Of a stretch of DNA of 64,000 bases, positions 15,945 to 25,735 are shown one piece after another (within the stretch, counting starts at the first letter, position 1; every line of letters begins with the position of its first letter). Location of the stretch: the NCBI GenBank assembly GCA_947073545.1, contig CAMTMP010000001.1, positions 186,001 through 250,000 of the forward strand. Reading direction: 5' to 3'. The DNA is from an uncultured bacterium. GTDB taxonomy: Bacteria > Bacillota > Clostridia > Lachnospirales > Lachnospiraceae. The position numbers and the translations under genes were made by a program. The notes below the pieces were generated by a model. It was not told the origin of the DNA, made no database searches, and saw only the letters and a program-made list of their open reading frames with translations.

Positions 15945-16727
15945 TTATCGATACATACCACTCATTGCCTTCGCGGAGATCACCTCTTCCGCCAGTAACA
16001 TGTATGCCTCTGCACCTGCAGATTTTGGATCATACATATTAATCGGCATCCCATAACTCGGCGCCTCTGCCAATCTGATATTTCTTGGTATCAGCGTTTT
16101 ATATACATTCTGCTTTAAATGGCTTTTTACATTCTCCACTACCTGCATGGAAAGGTTTGTCCGAGAATCATACATGGTGAAAACCACACCTTCCATATCA
16201 AGCTCAGGATTTAATCTTTCCTTCACAAGATTAACGGTATGTATCAGCTGACTTAACCCTTCCAACGCATAATATTCGCACTGAATCGGAACAAGTACAC
16301 TGTCCGCTGTAGTCATGGCATTGATTGTCAAAAGATTCAAAGAGGGAGGACAGTCAATCATAATAAAATCAAATTTATCCTTCACCCAATCAATTTCATT
16401 TTTCAAAATAAATTCTTTTTTGTCTACGCCGATTAACTCAATCTCCGTAGCTGCCAAATTTACATTAGAAGGTATAATGGAAACGTTTGGGATCACGTCT
16501 TTCAAAATACATTCATTGATAGAGCATTCACTTAAAAACAATTCATAAATCGTATTTTCCAGATCATTCTTCTCTACCCCGAATCCACTGGTCGTATTGC
16601 CCTGCGGGTCCGTATCAATTACCAAAACTTTTTTTCCTTTGGCGGCCAATGCAGCCGACAGATTGATAGCCGTTGTTGTCTTACCGACGCCTCCCTTTTG
16701 ATTCGCAATCGCAATTATTCTTCCCAT
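15945..16727 (-). CDS. parA: Chromosome-partitioning ATPase ParA (Soj)
   Basis: A 260-residue deviant-Walker ATPase. The N terminus MGRIIAIANQKGGVGKTTTAINL holds the KGGVGKTT Walker A with its signature Lys; Walker A' and B appear as DTDPQGNTTSGFG and FDFIMIDCPPSL. In this position it acts with ParB in origin segregation and in control of DnaA. Standard length. It is the first gene of the parA-parB-DUF4446 run; a 142-base A+T-rich gap upstream presumably holds the promoter. Confidence 0.97.
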   Translation of the reverse strand: MGRIIAIANQKGGVGKTTTAINLSAALAAKGKKVLVIDTDPQGNTTSGFGVEKNDLENTIYELFLSECSINECILKDVIPNVSIIPSNVNLAATEIELIGVDKKEFILKNEIDWVKDKFDFIMIDCPPSLNLLTINAMTTADSVLVPIQCEYYALEGLSQLIHTVNLVKERLNPELDMEGVVFTMYDSRTNLSMQVVENVKSHLKQNVYKTLIPRNIRLAEAPSYGMPINMYDPKSAGAEAYMLLAEEVISAKAMSGMYR

Positions 16728-16869
16728 TTACTTACCTTATTCCTTTGTCTTTCATCTTTTTCTATTTTCAGTGTCCGTTTACGATTATATCACTAATCCA
16801 TGTGAGAATCCATATATATTTTTTAACAGTTTTACAGTATCTTTTATAAATACATAAAAACTGAACTTC

Positions 16870-17850
16870 CTACAATTTTTCAATTTCCTCCGGATACTTC
16901 ATTCCCCATGAATCTCGAAGCACATCCATAACATGCATCATTTTCAAAGTCTCTGCGTGAGGCATGGACGGACATTCCAATTTTCCTTCTTTGATACAGG
17001 AAATAGTTTCAGTGATTTCATATTCATAACCGCTGATCTGCTCAGGTACTTTTATTTCACGAATCAGTTTTCTATCCTTATCATATATTCTGATTTCTTC
17101 CGGATTATTGATATTTTCCACAATCATACATCCTTCTGACCCGTAAAAAACACCCTGACTGTCAGACTTACCGTGAATGCCGGAATTTAAAACAGCCATT
17201 CTTCCGTCTTCATAAAGAAGAAGCATTCCATTTTCTCCATCGACTCCGGTGCTTATCATTTGTGCAGCGGAATGCATTTCTTTCACGGTATCTCCAAAAT
17301 GCATATAAGCAAAGTTCAAAGGATAGATTCCAACATCTAAAAGTGCACCGCCCGCAAGTTCCGGTTTTACAATGCGCTCTTTATGCAGAAGAGGGTAGTT
17401 TAAATTAGCAGTCATTTTATTCACATCACCGATTGCCTTTTTGGCAAGCAAATCGTCAATCATTCTTCGGGATGGCATATATCTTGTCCAGATTGCTTCT
17501 GCCAAAAGAAGATTTTTTTCTTTCGCAATACGAAAAACCTCAGCCGCCTGCTTTTCATTCACCGTAAAACTTTTTTCACAGAGTACGTGTTTACCGGCAT
17601 CCAGACACATTTTTATGTGCTGATAATGATGAGAGTGCGGCGTTGCAATATAAATGAGTTCTACTTTTCTGTCAGCCAGCATATCTTCATAAGATCCGAA
17701 GGCATGTTGGAATCCATGATCCTCTGTAAATTTTTTTGCTTTTTCCAAATTACGAGAAGCAACTCCATAACATTCCACTTCTGGTAACTTATTCATCGTT
17801 TCTGCCAATGTTGCCGCAATTTTTCCTGCCCCTAATATTCCGATTTTCAT
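16870..17850 (-). CDS. Gfo/Idh/MocA family oxidoreductase
   Basis: A 326-residue NAD(P)-dependent dehydrogenase of unknown substrate, most often a sugar or cyclitol. The start at 17850 follows GGAGG by 5 bases. The Rossmann motif MKIGILGAGKIA is at the N terminus; the family EKP motif appears as CEKSF at about 95 with Ser in place of Pro. The C-terminal domain begins near 120 with a substrate-side GGALLDVGIYPLNFA that carries the usual Asp. It is a stand-alone gene between parA and the parS sites. Confidence 0.85.
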   Translation of the reverse strand: MKIGILGAGKIAATLAETMNKLPEVECYGVASRNLEKAKKFTEDHGFQHAFGSYEDMLADRKVELIYIATPHSHHYQHIKMCLDAGKHVLCEKSFTVNEKQAAEVFRIAKEKNLLLAEAIWTRYMPSRRMIDDLLAKKAIGDVNKMTANLNYPLLHKERIVKPELAGGALLDVGIYPLNFAYMHFGDTVKEMHSAAQMISTGVDGENGMLLLYEDGRMAVLNSGIHGKSDSQGVFYGSEGCMIVENINNPEEIRIYDKDRKLIREIKVPEQISGYEYEITETISCIKEGKLECPSMPHAETLKMMHVMDVLRDSWGMKYPEEIEKL

Positions 17851-18030
17851 TTTTTCCTCCATTCCGAAATTAAAATAGGTATACAACTCTTCTATCTCAT
17901 TTCATCTTAATTTTTTATTTACCATATTTATTTTGGTAAAAGATAAAACGGATTTTTTCATGTTTCACATACCTATTATAATCTCTGTCTTGATGTTTCA
18001 CAGATCATTTTACAATATCTTGGGTCAAAT

Positions 18031-18046
18031 TGTTTCACGTGAAACA
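18031..18046. promoter_or_regulatory. parS site 1
   Basis: TGTTTCACGTGAAACA, an exact match to the 16-base Gram-positive parS consensus. Bound by ParB (encoded 2 kb to the left). About 10 kb from the origin. Confidence 0.95.
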
Positions 18047-18079
18047 TTATCTTGTGTCAACACTCCATATTCTTCCATA

Positions 18080-18095
18080 TGTTTCACGTGAAACA
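18080..18095. promoter_or_regulatory. parS site 2
   Basis: Second exact TGTTTCACGTGAAACA, 49 bases from the first (centre to centre), about five helical turns. Tandem sites should give strong ParB loading. Confidence 0.95.
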
Positions 18096-18182
18096 TTATA
18101 AAATACCTATGATCTACCACTTTATATCAACCTATTATAAAAAATCTCTGTTTTTTTTATAATATAAATAGAATACACATAA

Positions 18183-18830
18183 TCAATACAATTTTATAAT
18201 ATTATTTTTAATAGCAAATACCGCCGCCTGCGTCCGGTCAGAAACATCTATTTTTTTAAATATATTAGATATATGATTTTTTACTGTTCTCTCACTGATA
18301 TTCAAATTGGTAGCAATTTCTTTATTAAACATACCGTTTGCTACCTGCACAAGTACTTCCAATTCCCTGTTTGTTAAAAAAGATATTTTATCCTTATCCG
18401 TATCTCTGCTAAGCAATTGACTATTTAGTGCAGGAATCAAAGAAGGCTGTATGTAATTTTCTCCGTCTCTCACGGCTTTGATCGCTCTTTTTAGCTCTGA
18501 AGATTCTGAATCTTTCAATATATATCCGTCCACACCAATATCGACTGCCTTCATCAAATAATCCATTTCATTATGCACTGTCAAAATCAATACTTTTATT
18601 TCATTTTTTTCTTCTTTCATTTGTTTCAAAACTTCTATTCCATTTTTTTCCGGCATATTAATATCAAGAAGTAAAACTTCCGGATTGCATTCCTTTAATT
18701 TTTCTAAACACTCCACCCCGTTGGATGCCTCACTTACAACTTCAATACTTCCGTCAAATTCCAATAACTGTTTTAATCCCTCCCGAATCATACTGTGATC
18801 ATCTGCAATCATTACACTTATCTTTTCCAT
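18183..18830 (-). CDS. NarL/LuxR-type response regulator
   Basis: A 215-residue two-component regulator. The start at 18830 (MEKISVM) follows GAGGTG by 6 bases. The receiver domain (1-120) has the acidic pair in ADDHS, the phospho-acceptor Asp in LLLDINMPEKNG and the conserved Lys in YILKDSES. The LuxR-type helix-turn-helix sits at about 150-212 (LTNRELEVLVQVANGMFNKE, then SERTVKNHISNIF). The paired sensor kinase is directly upstream. Targets cannot be inferred; DegU/LiaR-like by architecture. Confidence 0.9.
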   Translation of the reverse strand: MEKISVMIADDHSMIREGLKQLLEFDGSIEVVSEASNGVECLEKLKECNPEVLLLDINMPEKNGIEVLKQMKEEKNEIKVLILTVHNEMDYLMKAVDIGVDGYILKDSESSELKRAIKAVRDGENYIQPSLIPALNSQLLSRDTDKDKISFLTNRELEVLVQVANGMFNKEIATNLNISERTVKNHISNIFKKIDVSDRTQAAVFAIKNNIIKLY

Positions 18831-18858
18831 ATGAAACACCTCATTTTCTATCATAAAA

Positions 18859-19557
18859 TTAACCAATGTTTTTCTTCGGAATTTCAATTAATATAGAAGT
18901 CCCATCATTCGTTTCCATCTCTATTTTTCCATTCAATAAAAAAACTCTTTCCTTTACAACTGTCAGACCAAAATGCCTGTCCTTTTTTTCCGCCTTAATC
19001 TGATCAAAACCAATCCCATTATCCCGGATCTTTATCTGAAATACTTTTTTCTTTTCTTTTAACGAGATCTCTATCCTATTTCCCCCAGAATGCTCTATTG
19101 CATTGTAAACGCATTCCTGAATAATACGATAAATCATGATAAGAGAAATTTCTTTTTCTTGATCTGTCAGACTATGATCTATTTCATCAATATCCGTTAT
19201 GATTTCAAAACGTCCATCCTGATTGATAAGAGAAAAAAGATTTAAAAGAGTTTGCCGCAGACCCAAATCATCAAAAGTCATCGGTCTGAGATCATAAATT
19301 CTGTTTCTGATATCATCAATGACTTTTCGTAATCCGGCTTCGATCGTGGCAAGCTCTAGCTTTGCCTTCACAGGATCACGATCAATATAAAGTGAACTCA
19401 ACTCAACCTTATGAACAAGATGGGTAAGATTTTGAAGTGAAGTATCGTGGAGATCTCTTGCAATTCTTTGACGCTCCTTCTCCTGTACATCTAAAACAGA
19501 AAATTGTTTCATGTGAAACTCAGGCGTATTTTCTACTGGATTATTTTTTTTATTCAT
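18859..19557 (-). CDS. Soluble sensor histidine kinase (HisKA_3 type, DegS-like)
   Basis: A 232-residue kinase without membrane segments, which suggests a cytoplasmic signal or a partner sensor. The dimerisation helix has the phospho-acceptor His in RIARDLHDTSLQNLTH near residue 37. The ATPase domain has the N box ECVYNAIEHSGG, the G1 motif RDNGIGFD, and FGLTVVKERV. Only about 30 residues lie before the H box, so there is no sensor domain. The partner regulator is 28 bases downstream. A one-base variant of parS lies in its 5' end. Confidence 0.88.
   Translation of the reverse strand: MNKKNNPVENTPEFHMKQFSVLDVQEKERQRIARDLHDTSLQNLTHLVHKVELSSLYIDRDPVKAKLELATIEAGLRKVIDDIRNRIYDLRPMTFDDLGLRQTLLNLFSLINQDGRFEIITDIDEIDHSLTDQEKEISLIMIYRIIQECVYNAIEHSGGNRIEISLKEKKKVFQIKIRDNGIGFDQIKAEKKDRHFGLTVVKERVFLLNGKIEMETNDGTSILIEIPKKNIG
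19505..19520. promoter_or_regulatory. parS-like site inside the histidine kinase gene
   Basis: TGTTTCATGTGAAACT differs from parS at one central base and the last base. It lies 1.4 kb from the two perfect sites and within codons of the kinase. It may be a weak ParB site or chance. Confidence 0.4.
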
Positions 19558-19735
19558 CTTTTTCCTTACAATCCTTATATGATATTGTTATACATATTTC
19601 ATTATATAAAATAATCACATTTTCCTTTTGGTTATTATATACTAAAATCTAATGCAAGAAAAGAATATTTATAGAAATGAAGTGAAAAAAATGGTATAAT
19701 TTACGCATCAATTAAAATTTGGAAGGAAAAATAAT

Positions 19736-20680
19736 ATGTATAAAAAACTTACCACAGCTATCGCATTAACGGGAACTTCCATCGCAGCCATCCATGGTAT
19801 CAACAGAGTACATACATCATTATGCACAGTTAAAAATCTTCTCAATAATTCGGAAAACTATTTTTACGAATGGCGTTTCGGTAAAATCAGATATCAGAAA
19901 AAAGGTAATGGCACACCTCTTCTTCTGATTCACGATCTGACAGTAGGAAGCTCCAATTATGAATATCACAGACTGATTAATAATCTGACAGAAAAGCATG
20001 AAATATATTCTCTGGATCTTTTGGGATATGGCATGTCGGATAAACCCGCGATGACTTATACCAACAATCTATATGAACAACTGGTCATAGATTTCATAAA
20101 AAATGTAATTGGCAAAAAGACATCTATCGTAGTGACAGGGGAATCTGTTCCCTTTGTTATCATGGCATGTCACAATTACCCCGATACATTTAATAAGATT
20201 GTATGTATTAACCCACAGAGCCTTTACTTGCAAAACCAGATTCCTTCCAGGCAGACAAGTTTATTCAAACTTCTTATTGAGTCGCCTATCATAGGCACAT
20301 TTATTTATCATTTGTTTTCTAGCCGGCCAAGCATAGAAAAAGCATTTTATCAAAATTGTTTTTATAATCCGGAGGAAGTAAAAGAAAAATACATATACAA
20401 TTATCTTGAGGCTGCCCATCTTGGAGGCTATCATTCCAAATACGCCTTTGCCAGTTATGCAGGCAAATATATGAATATGAATATTCTTGGAGAATTAAAA
20501 GAAATAAATAACAGCATTCTGATGATCGGCGGTGAAAAAGAAAAAGAAATAAAAACCATCATTGAGAATTATAAATACTATAATGCATCCATAGAGGACA
20601 CATATATTCCCAACACCAGGCATCTTCCGCAATTGGAAGCGCCTGATGAAATACTCGAACAGTTACGTATGTTTTTATAA
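19736..20680 (+). CDS. Alpha/beta hydrolase fold protein with an atypical nucleophile elbow
   Basis: A 314-residue protein. The N-terminal 20 residues are weakly hydrophobic and may anchor it. Visible fold motifs are LLLIHDLTVGSS (oxyanion region), SLDLLGYGMSDKP and the late catalytic His in NTRHLPQLEAP. The nucleophile elbow reads GESVPF, so Pro replaces the second Gly of GxSxG. Activity and substrate are unknown. It converges on rsmG, with a 6-base overlap of the two 3' ends. The promoter has an extended -10 TGGTATAAT at about 19692-19700. Confidence 0.8.
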   Translation: MYKKLTTAIALTGTSIAAIHGINRVHTSLCTVKNLLNNSENYFYEWRFGKIRYQKKGNGTPLLLIHDLTVGSSNYEYHRLINNLTEKHEIYSLDLLGYGMSDKPAMTYTNNLYEQLVIDFIKNVIGKKTSIVVTGESVPFVIMACHNYPDTFNKIVCINPQSLYLQNQIPSRQTSLFKLLIESPIIGTFIYHLFSSRPSIEKAFYQNCFYNPEEVKEKYIYNYLEAAHLGGYHSKYAFASYAGKYMNMNILGELKEINNSILMIGGEKEKEIKTIIENYKYYNASIEDTYIPNTRHLPQLEAPDEILEQLRMFL

Positions 20681-21418
20681 TGGTTTCCTGCTTACCGTCC
20701 CTGCTTTCCGAGGATACTGCTTCGGAGTAGGGCGGTTTTTTTCTATCACCACTAAATTTCTATAGATGTCTGAAAAAGGAAGCGTAAATTCTTTCTGCTC
20801 TGTCAGCTTTCCCCCTAAAACAGAAATCGCATTTTCTGCTTCCGCCAATTCTGCTCTTTTTCCTTCTGATTCTATATTAACTTTATCAGATTTATAGGAA
20901 ATAAACTTTCCGCCAACTTTTACATAGGGAAGACAGTACTCCGACAAGACTGACAAATTAGCCACCGCTCTTGAAACACAGAGATCATAAGTTTCTCTCA
21001 ACTTCCCCGGCTTTGCAAAATCTTCCGCCCTGCCATGAACCGCCTCCGCATTTTGAAATCCCAACGTTTCAATGACTTCCTGCAAAAATCCCACTCTTTT
21101 ATGCAAAGAATCCAGAAGCGTCAGTTTCAAATCAGGAAACGCTATCTTTAAAGGCACACCCGGAAATCCAGCCCCTGTTCCCACGTCAATCACAGATAGA
21201 CTTCCCTGCAAATCACAAACTTTTACCAAAGAAAGACTGTCAACAAAATGCTTCTTCATCACTTCGTCAAATTCCGTAATCGCAGTCAGATTCATCACTT
21301 TATTTTTTTCCACCAACATCTCATAATAAGTAAAAAACTGATGGAACTGTGCATCCGACAATATAATCTGTAATTCTTTTAAATCTGTCTCAAATTTATG
21401 CAATTTTTCTGATCTCAA
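20675..21418 (-). CDS. rsmG: 16S rRNA (guanine-N7) methyltransferase RsmG
   Basis: A 247-residue SAM-dependent methyltransferase that modifies the 530-loop guanine of 16S rRNA. The SAM motif [20 protein letters not shown] is at about 75-94; downstream are GRAEDFAK and a [24 protein letters not shown] stretch typical of GidB. It overlaps the end of mnmG by 4 bases (ATGA), the usual coupling. The C terminus has an extra basic tail ([11 protein letters not shown]). Confidence 0.97.
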   Translation of the reverse strand: MRSEKLHKFETDLKELQIILSDAQFHQFFTYYEMLVEKNKVMNLTAITEFDEVMKKHFVDSLSLVKVCDLQGSLSVIDVGTGAGFPGVPLKIAFPDLKLTLLDSLHKRVGFLQEVIETLGFQNAEAVHGRAEDFAKPGKLRETYDLCVSRAVANLSVLSEYCLPYVKVGGKFISYKSDKVNIESEGKRAELAEAENAISVLGGKLTEQKEFTLPFSDIYRNLVVIEKNRPTPKQYPRKAGTVSRKPL

Positions 21419-23340
21419 TATGACACCTCATGTTTTCTTTTATAATTTTCCAGATACACCAAAAGCACGGAAATATCCGCAGGTGAAACACCTGAAATCC
21501 GGGATGCCTGTCCGACGGAAACAGGTTTATAAGCAATCAACTTCTGTCTCGCCTCCAGCCGCAGACTTCCAACCTCATTATAATCAAGATCCGCGGGAAT
21601 TTTTTTCTTCTCCATCTTTTTATAATGTTCCACCTGCTTCAACTGTCTCTCAATATACCCTTCATACTTAATCTCAATCTCCACCTGTTCCACCACATCA
21701 ACCGGAAGAGGCATTCTCTCAAGATCTATCTTGGCAATCGATTCATAAGTAAGCTCCGGACGGCAAATCAGCTCCGCCAAAGTAACACCTGTTTTTAATG
21801 GAGCGCTTTCATGCGCTGTTAGAAATTCCTGTATATTTTTTGAAGCTCCTACCACCGTATTCTTTAAACGAAAAACTTCCGCATTAATCTGTTCTTTTTT
21901 ATTTAAAGTCGCTTTATATATTTCTTCTGGAACCAGACCAGCCTCATAACCAATCTGACGAAGCCTCAGATCCGCATTGTCTTGGCGTAACAAAAGACGG
22001 TATTCCGCTCTGGAAGTCATCATGCGGTAAGGTTCGAAATTTTCTTTTGTCACAAGATCATCAATCAAAACACCAATATAAGCCTGGGACCGATCCAGAA
22101 CAATCTGTTCTTTTCCCTGCATGGAAAGCGACGCATTGATACCTGCCATCAATCCCTGTGCTGCCGCCTCCTCATAACCACTGCTGCCATTAAACTGTCC
22201 GCCGCTGAAAAGCCCTCTGATACTCTTAAACTCCAAAGTAGGATAAAGCTGTTTCGGATCAATACAGTCATATTCGATAGCGTAAGCATTCCGCACCATT
22301 TTACAATGCTCCATCCCTGCTACCGTGCGATACATGGCAAGCTGCACATCTTCCGGAAGTGAAGAAGACATACCACTCACATACATTTCATTGGTATGAA
22401 GCCCTTCAGGTTCAATAAAAACCTGATGTCTGTCCTTATCAGAAAACTTAACTACCTTATCTTCAATAGAAGGACAATACCTCGGACCTGTTCCTTCTAT
22501 CACCCCCGCATAGATGGGAGATCTGTCAAGATTTGCCCTGATAATATCATGTGTCTGCTCATTGGTATAAGTCAGATAACAGGACACCTGATCGATTTGC
22601 ACTTCATTAGGATCTGTAGAAAAAGAAAAGGGAATAACCCTCTCGTCTCCAAACTGCTCCTCCATTTTTTCAAAATCCAGAGAACGTCTATCCATTCTCG
22701 CCGGCGTACCCGTTTTAAAACGACGCATCTCAATTCCCAATCCCAAAAGAGAATCCGTCAAGTGATTAGCCGCCTGCAGGCCATTCGGCCCTGTATAAGT
22801 GATAGCCTCCCCACAAAGACATCTGGCTTTCAAATAAGTACCTGTACACAAAATAACCGTCCTGCACTCATAGACAGTTCCCGTAAAAGTTTTTAATCCT
22901 ACGATTTTCCGTTTCAAAATATCAGAACAAGACTGTTCGCATTCTTCCACCAGAAGTTCACAGACCTCAGCCTGTTTGATTGTCAAATGCTCCTGGTTTT
23001 CCAAAACTTTCCGCATAGAACGGGAATATTCCGCCTTATCCGCCTGTGCCCTGAGAGAATGTACTGCCGGTCCCTTGGATCTGTTTAACATTTTAGACTG
23101 GATAAAAGTCCGATCAATATTTTTTCCCATTTCTCCGCCAAGCGCGTCAATCTCTCTCACCAGATGTCCCTTGGAAGTCCCCCCAATATTTGGATTACAG
23201 GGCATCAATGCAATACTATCCACACTCACCGTAAAAATTACAGTCTCGAAACCAAGCCGCGCGCAGGCAAGAGCCGCCTCACACCCCGCATGCCCTGCAC
23301 CGACAACACATACATCCACTTGTTCTTTGATATTCAACAT
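21415..23340 (-). CDS. mnmG: tRNA uridine-34 carboxymethylaminomethylation enzyme MnmG
   Basis: A 641-residue FAD protein that, with MnmE, installs the cmnm5 group on U34 of certain tRNAs. The start at 23340 follows AAAGGTG by 7 bases; an in-frame GTG 9 bases earlier would overlap that site. FAD motif [19 protein letters not shown] is at residues 10-28; CTGTYL and [21 protein letters not shown] are family signatures. The C-terminal helical domain is complete. mnmE lies 105 bases upstream and rsmG overlaps downstream. Confidence 0.97.
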   Translation of the reverse strand: MLNIKEQVDVCVVGAGHAGCEAALACARLGFETVIFTVSVDSIALMPCNPNIGGTSKGHLVREIDALGGEMGKNIDRTFIQSKMLNRSKGPAVHSLRAQADKAEYSRSMRKVLENQEHLTIKQAEVCELLVEECEQSCSDILKRKIVGLKTFTGTVYECRTVILCTGTYLKARCLCGEAITYTGPNGLQAANHLTDSLLGLGIEMRRFKTGTPARMDRRSLDFEKMEEQFGDERVIPFSFSTDPNEVQIDQVSCYLTYTNEQTHDIIRANLDRSPIYAGVIEGTGPRYCPSIEDKVVKFSDKDRHQVFIEPEGLHTNEMYVSGMSSSLPEDVQLAMYRTVAGMEHCKMVRNAYAIEYDCIDPKQLYPTLEFKSIRGLFSGGQFNGSSGYEEAAAQGLMAGINASLSMQGKEQIVLDRSQAYIGVLIDDLVTKENFEPYRMMTSRAEYRLLLRQDNADLRLRQIGYEAGLVPEEIYKATLNKKEQINAEVFRLKNTVVGASKNIQEFLTAHESAPLKTGVTLAELICRPELTYESIAKIDLERMPLPVDVVEQVEIEIKYEGYIERQLKQVEHYKKMEKKKIPADLDYNEVGSLRLEARQKLIAYKPVSVGQASRISGVSPADISVLLVYLENYKRKHEVSY

Positions 23341-23444
23341 AATCAACACCTTTACCTAAAAACGCTTTTTACTACCAAAAACTAAACTAAAACCTATATA
23401 ACTATACTAAAATTTTCGCACGTACATAAATCTATTTCTTACTC

Positions 23445-24902
23445 TTACTTTCCCATACAAAATTTTGAAAATATTTCATTCACCAGATCGTCTCCCACTT
23501 CTTCACCGATAATTTTTCCGAGAGAAGCATAGGCATTCATCAGATCAATCGAATAAAAATCTTCCGGCATATCATTTTCCAAACTGATCTGCACTTGCTT
23601 CATACTTTCAAGCGCCTCCAGAAGCGCTTCCTTATGACGGGAATTTGTGATACAAACTTCATCTTCATAAGAAATCAGCCCATGAAAAAACATTTTTTTA
23701 AGCAAATCAACAAGCAAATCTAACCCGTCATTTTCTTTAGCGGAAATTCTGATCATACAAATATTTTCAGAAACATCCTCCTGTTGCTCTGTTTCTGTTT
23801 CCGAAAGTTCGTATACGCTGCATTTTTTTTCAAAGACATCTGAGAACAGAGCGTCAACAGAAGATTGATCAACTACTTCATCCAAATCCGATTTATTTAA
23901 AAGAATAATCGTTTTTTTATCCTTTATCATACGAACAATATCTACATCATTTTCATCCAAAGGAATGGATGAATCCATCACATACAAAATTAGATCTGCG
24001 TCTTCAGAAATAATCTTCGTTTTCTCTATACCTATTTTTTCTACCACATCCTCTGTATTTCTGATTCCTGCAGTATCTATCATATGTAAAGTAAACTCTC
24101 CAAGATTAACAGTTTCCTCAAGCGTATCTCTTGTCGTTCCCGCAACTTCTGTCACAATGGCCCGGTCCTGTCCCACTAAAAGATTCAAAAGAGAAGACTT
24201 TCCCACATTCGGCTTACCGACAATAACCGTGCGGATACCTTCTTTCAATACTTTTCCGTTATCCGCGGAATCCAAAAGCCTTTCCAACTCTTTTACAAGA
24301 TTACAGACCTGATCCGATAATTTTTTCTGGTACCCATCCAGACTGATATGCTCCGGATCATCCAAAGCCGACTCTATAAAAGCGATCTCATACAAAATTT
24401 CTTTCCTAAGTAACTTTATTTTATCAAATACAGAACCCCTTAGCTGCTTTATAGAAGATCTGAGGGCAAATTGATTCTTTGCATGAATCATATCCATAAC
24501 CGCTTCCGCTCTCGAAAGATCCATTCTACCGTTAAGAAAAGCACGCTTCGTAAACTCACCGGGTTGTGCCAGTCTGGCCCCCGCCTCTATCACTGTCATA
24601 AGAATTTTTTTCATCATCAAAGCGCCGCCATGACAGTTAATTTCCACCGTATCTTCCGTTGTATAGCTATGTGGCGCTTTCATAACGGATACCATCACTT
24701 CATCTATCAAATCTCCATTTTTTTCCACAATAAAACCATAATGAATGGTATGTGACTGATAATCCAAAAGCACATACTGATTATTTTTATTTTGGTATAT
24801 TTTATGAACGATTTGTATTGCTTCGTCACCGCTTACTCTTATAATTCCTATGCCCGCATCAGACAAAGCAGTAGCGATTGCGGCGATCGTATCTGTCTTC
24901 AT
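23445..24902 (-). CDS. mnmE: tRNA modification GTPase MnmE
   Basis: A 485-residue GTPase, partner of MnmG. N-terminal folate-binding domain (residues 1-120), helical domain, and the G domain at about 220-400: Walker A GKPNVGKSSLLNLL, switch AGTTRDT, DTAGI, and NKSD. The C-terminal signature FCMGK holds the conserved Cys. A stretch near 350-375 rich in Glu and Ser makes it a little longer than the usual 455-460 residues. Confidence 0.97.
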   Translation of the reverse strand: MKTDTIAAIATALSDAGIGIIRVSGDEAIQIVHKIYQNKNNQYVLLDYQSHTIHYGFIVEKNGDLIDEVMVSVMKAPHSYTTEDTVEINCHGGALMMKKILMTVIEAGARLAQPGEFTKRAFLNGRMDLSRAEAVMDMIHAKNQFALRSSIKQLRGSVFDKIKLLRKEILYEIAFIESALDDPEHISLDGYQKKLSDQVCNLVKELERLLDSADNGKVLKEGIRTVIVGKPNVGKSSLLNLLVGQDRAIVTEVAGTTRDTLEETVNLGEFTLHMIDTAGIRNTEDVVEKIGIEKTKIISEDADLILYVMDSSIPLDENDVDIVRMIKDKKTIILLNKSDLDEVVDQSSVDALFSDVFEKKCSVYELSETETEQQEDVSENICMIRISAKENDGLDLLVDLLKKMFFHGLISYEDEVCITNSRHKEALLEALESMKQVQISLENDMPEDFYSIDLMNAYASLGKIIGEEVGDDLVNEIFSKFCMGK

Positions 24903-24978
24903 AACATTCTCCCATCACAGTTTATACTATTTGCAATTATTCAATTTTACTACATACTTCATAAAAAATCTACTATGA

Positions 24979-25020
24979 CAAAAACCGGCAGGTCTATTTA
25001 CCCGCCGGTTTTCCTATTTT
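24979..25020 (-). terminator. Intrinsic terminator between jag and mnmE
   Basis: Leftward hairpin with arms AAAACCGGC and GCCGGTTTT followed by T-rich sequence. It ends the rpmH-rnpA-yidD-yidC-jag transcript; the inverted orientation has T-rich flanks too. Confidence 0.75.
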
Positions 25021-25029
25021 TACATCTTT

Positions 25030-25719
25030 TTATTCGCTATCCTTGTTGTCATAGTTTTTTTCGTAATTCTTTTCATACCTCTTTTCACTTCTCTCATACT
25101 TTTTCAAAACTACGACCACATGACGAAAAGGTTCATCGCCTTCACTGTAAGTAGTAACATACTTATCATTCTGAAGCGCGGAATGAATGATTCTTCTCTC
25201 ATAAGGATTCATAGGCTCCAGAGAAACAGGTCTCTTGGTTCTCTTTACCTTATAAGAAATATTCTTAGCCAGATTCTCTAATGTATCCTTTCTTCTCTTA
25301 CGGTAATTTTCCGTATCAACCTTAACTCTGATATAATTTTCCGTATCTTTATTGACTACCAGAGACACCAGATATTGTAAAGAATCAAGCGTCTGCCCTC
25401 TCTTACCGATCAGAATACCCATTTCATCTCCTGAAAGTTCAATATCCATGGAATTTTCTTCTTCGTTATAGGCAATATCCACAACTACGGTAATATTCAT
25501 CGCCGCAAAAACATCCTTTAAAAAATCCTTTGCTTTATCCTCTACCGAACATTTTACCCTCACTTTAATAACAGCAGGTCTTGCACCGATACCGAGTAAT
25601 CCGGTTTTTCCTTCATCAATTACTTCATATTCCAGCTTATCACTGGTCACAGTAAATTTCTGACATGCTTCCGTAATTGCATCATCAACGGTTTTTGCGG
25701 ATATTTCAATAAAATCCAT
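25030..25719 (-). CDS. jag: RNA-binding protein Jag/KhpB
   Basis: A 229-residue RNA-binding protein, known in Gram-positives as KhpB/Jag, which partners KhpA and influences cell elongation and division. Jag-N domain at 1-50 (FIEISAKTVDDAITEACQKF), KH domain at about 95-140 with the GDEMGILIGKRGQTLDSLQ loop, and R3H domain at about 165-210 with MNPYERRIIHSAL. The tail is rich in Lys, Tyr and Asn. Located 16 bases after yidC, the usual order. Confidence 0.95.
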   Translation of the reverse strand: MDFIEISAKTVDDAITEACQKFTVTSDKLEYEVIDEGKTGLLGIGARPAVIKVRVKCSVEDKAKDFLKDVFAAMNITVVVDIAYNEEENSMDIELSGDEMGILIGKRGQTLDSLQYLVSLVVNKDTENYIRVKVDTENYRKRRKDTLENLAKNISYKVKRTKRPVSLEPMNPYERRIIHSALQNDKYVTTYSEGDEPFRHVVVVLKKYERSEKRYEKNYEKNYDNKDSE

Positions 25720-25735
25720 TATTTTGCCCCCTATT

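Larger units (their letters stand above)
17851..18182. promoter_or_regulatory. Non-coding parS region
   Basis: This 330-base A+T-rich gap holds two perfect parS sites (listed separately) and two half-like GTTTCAC(A) remnants near 17960 and 17993. The oxidoreductase promoter should lie at its left end. No open frame is seen. Confidence 0.7.
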
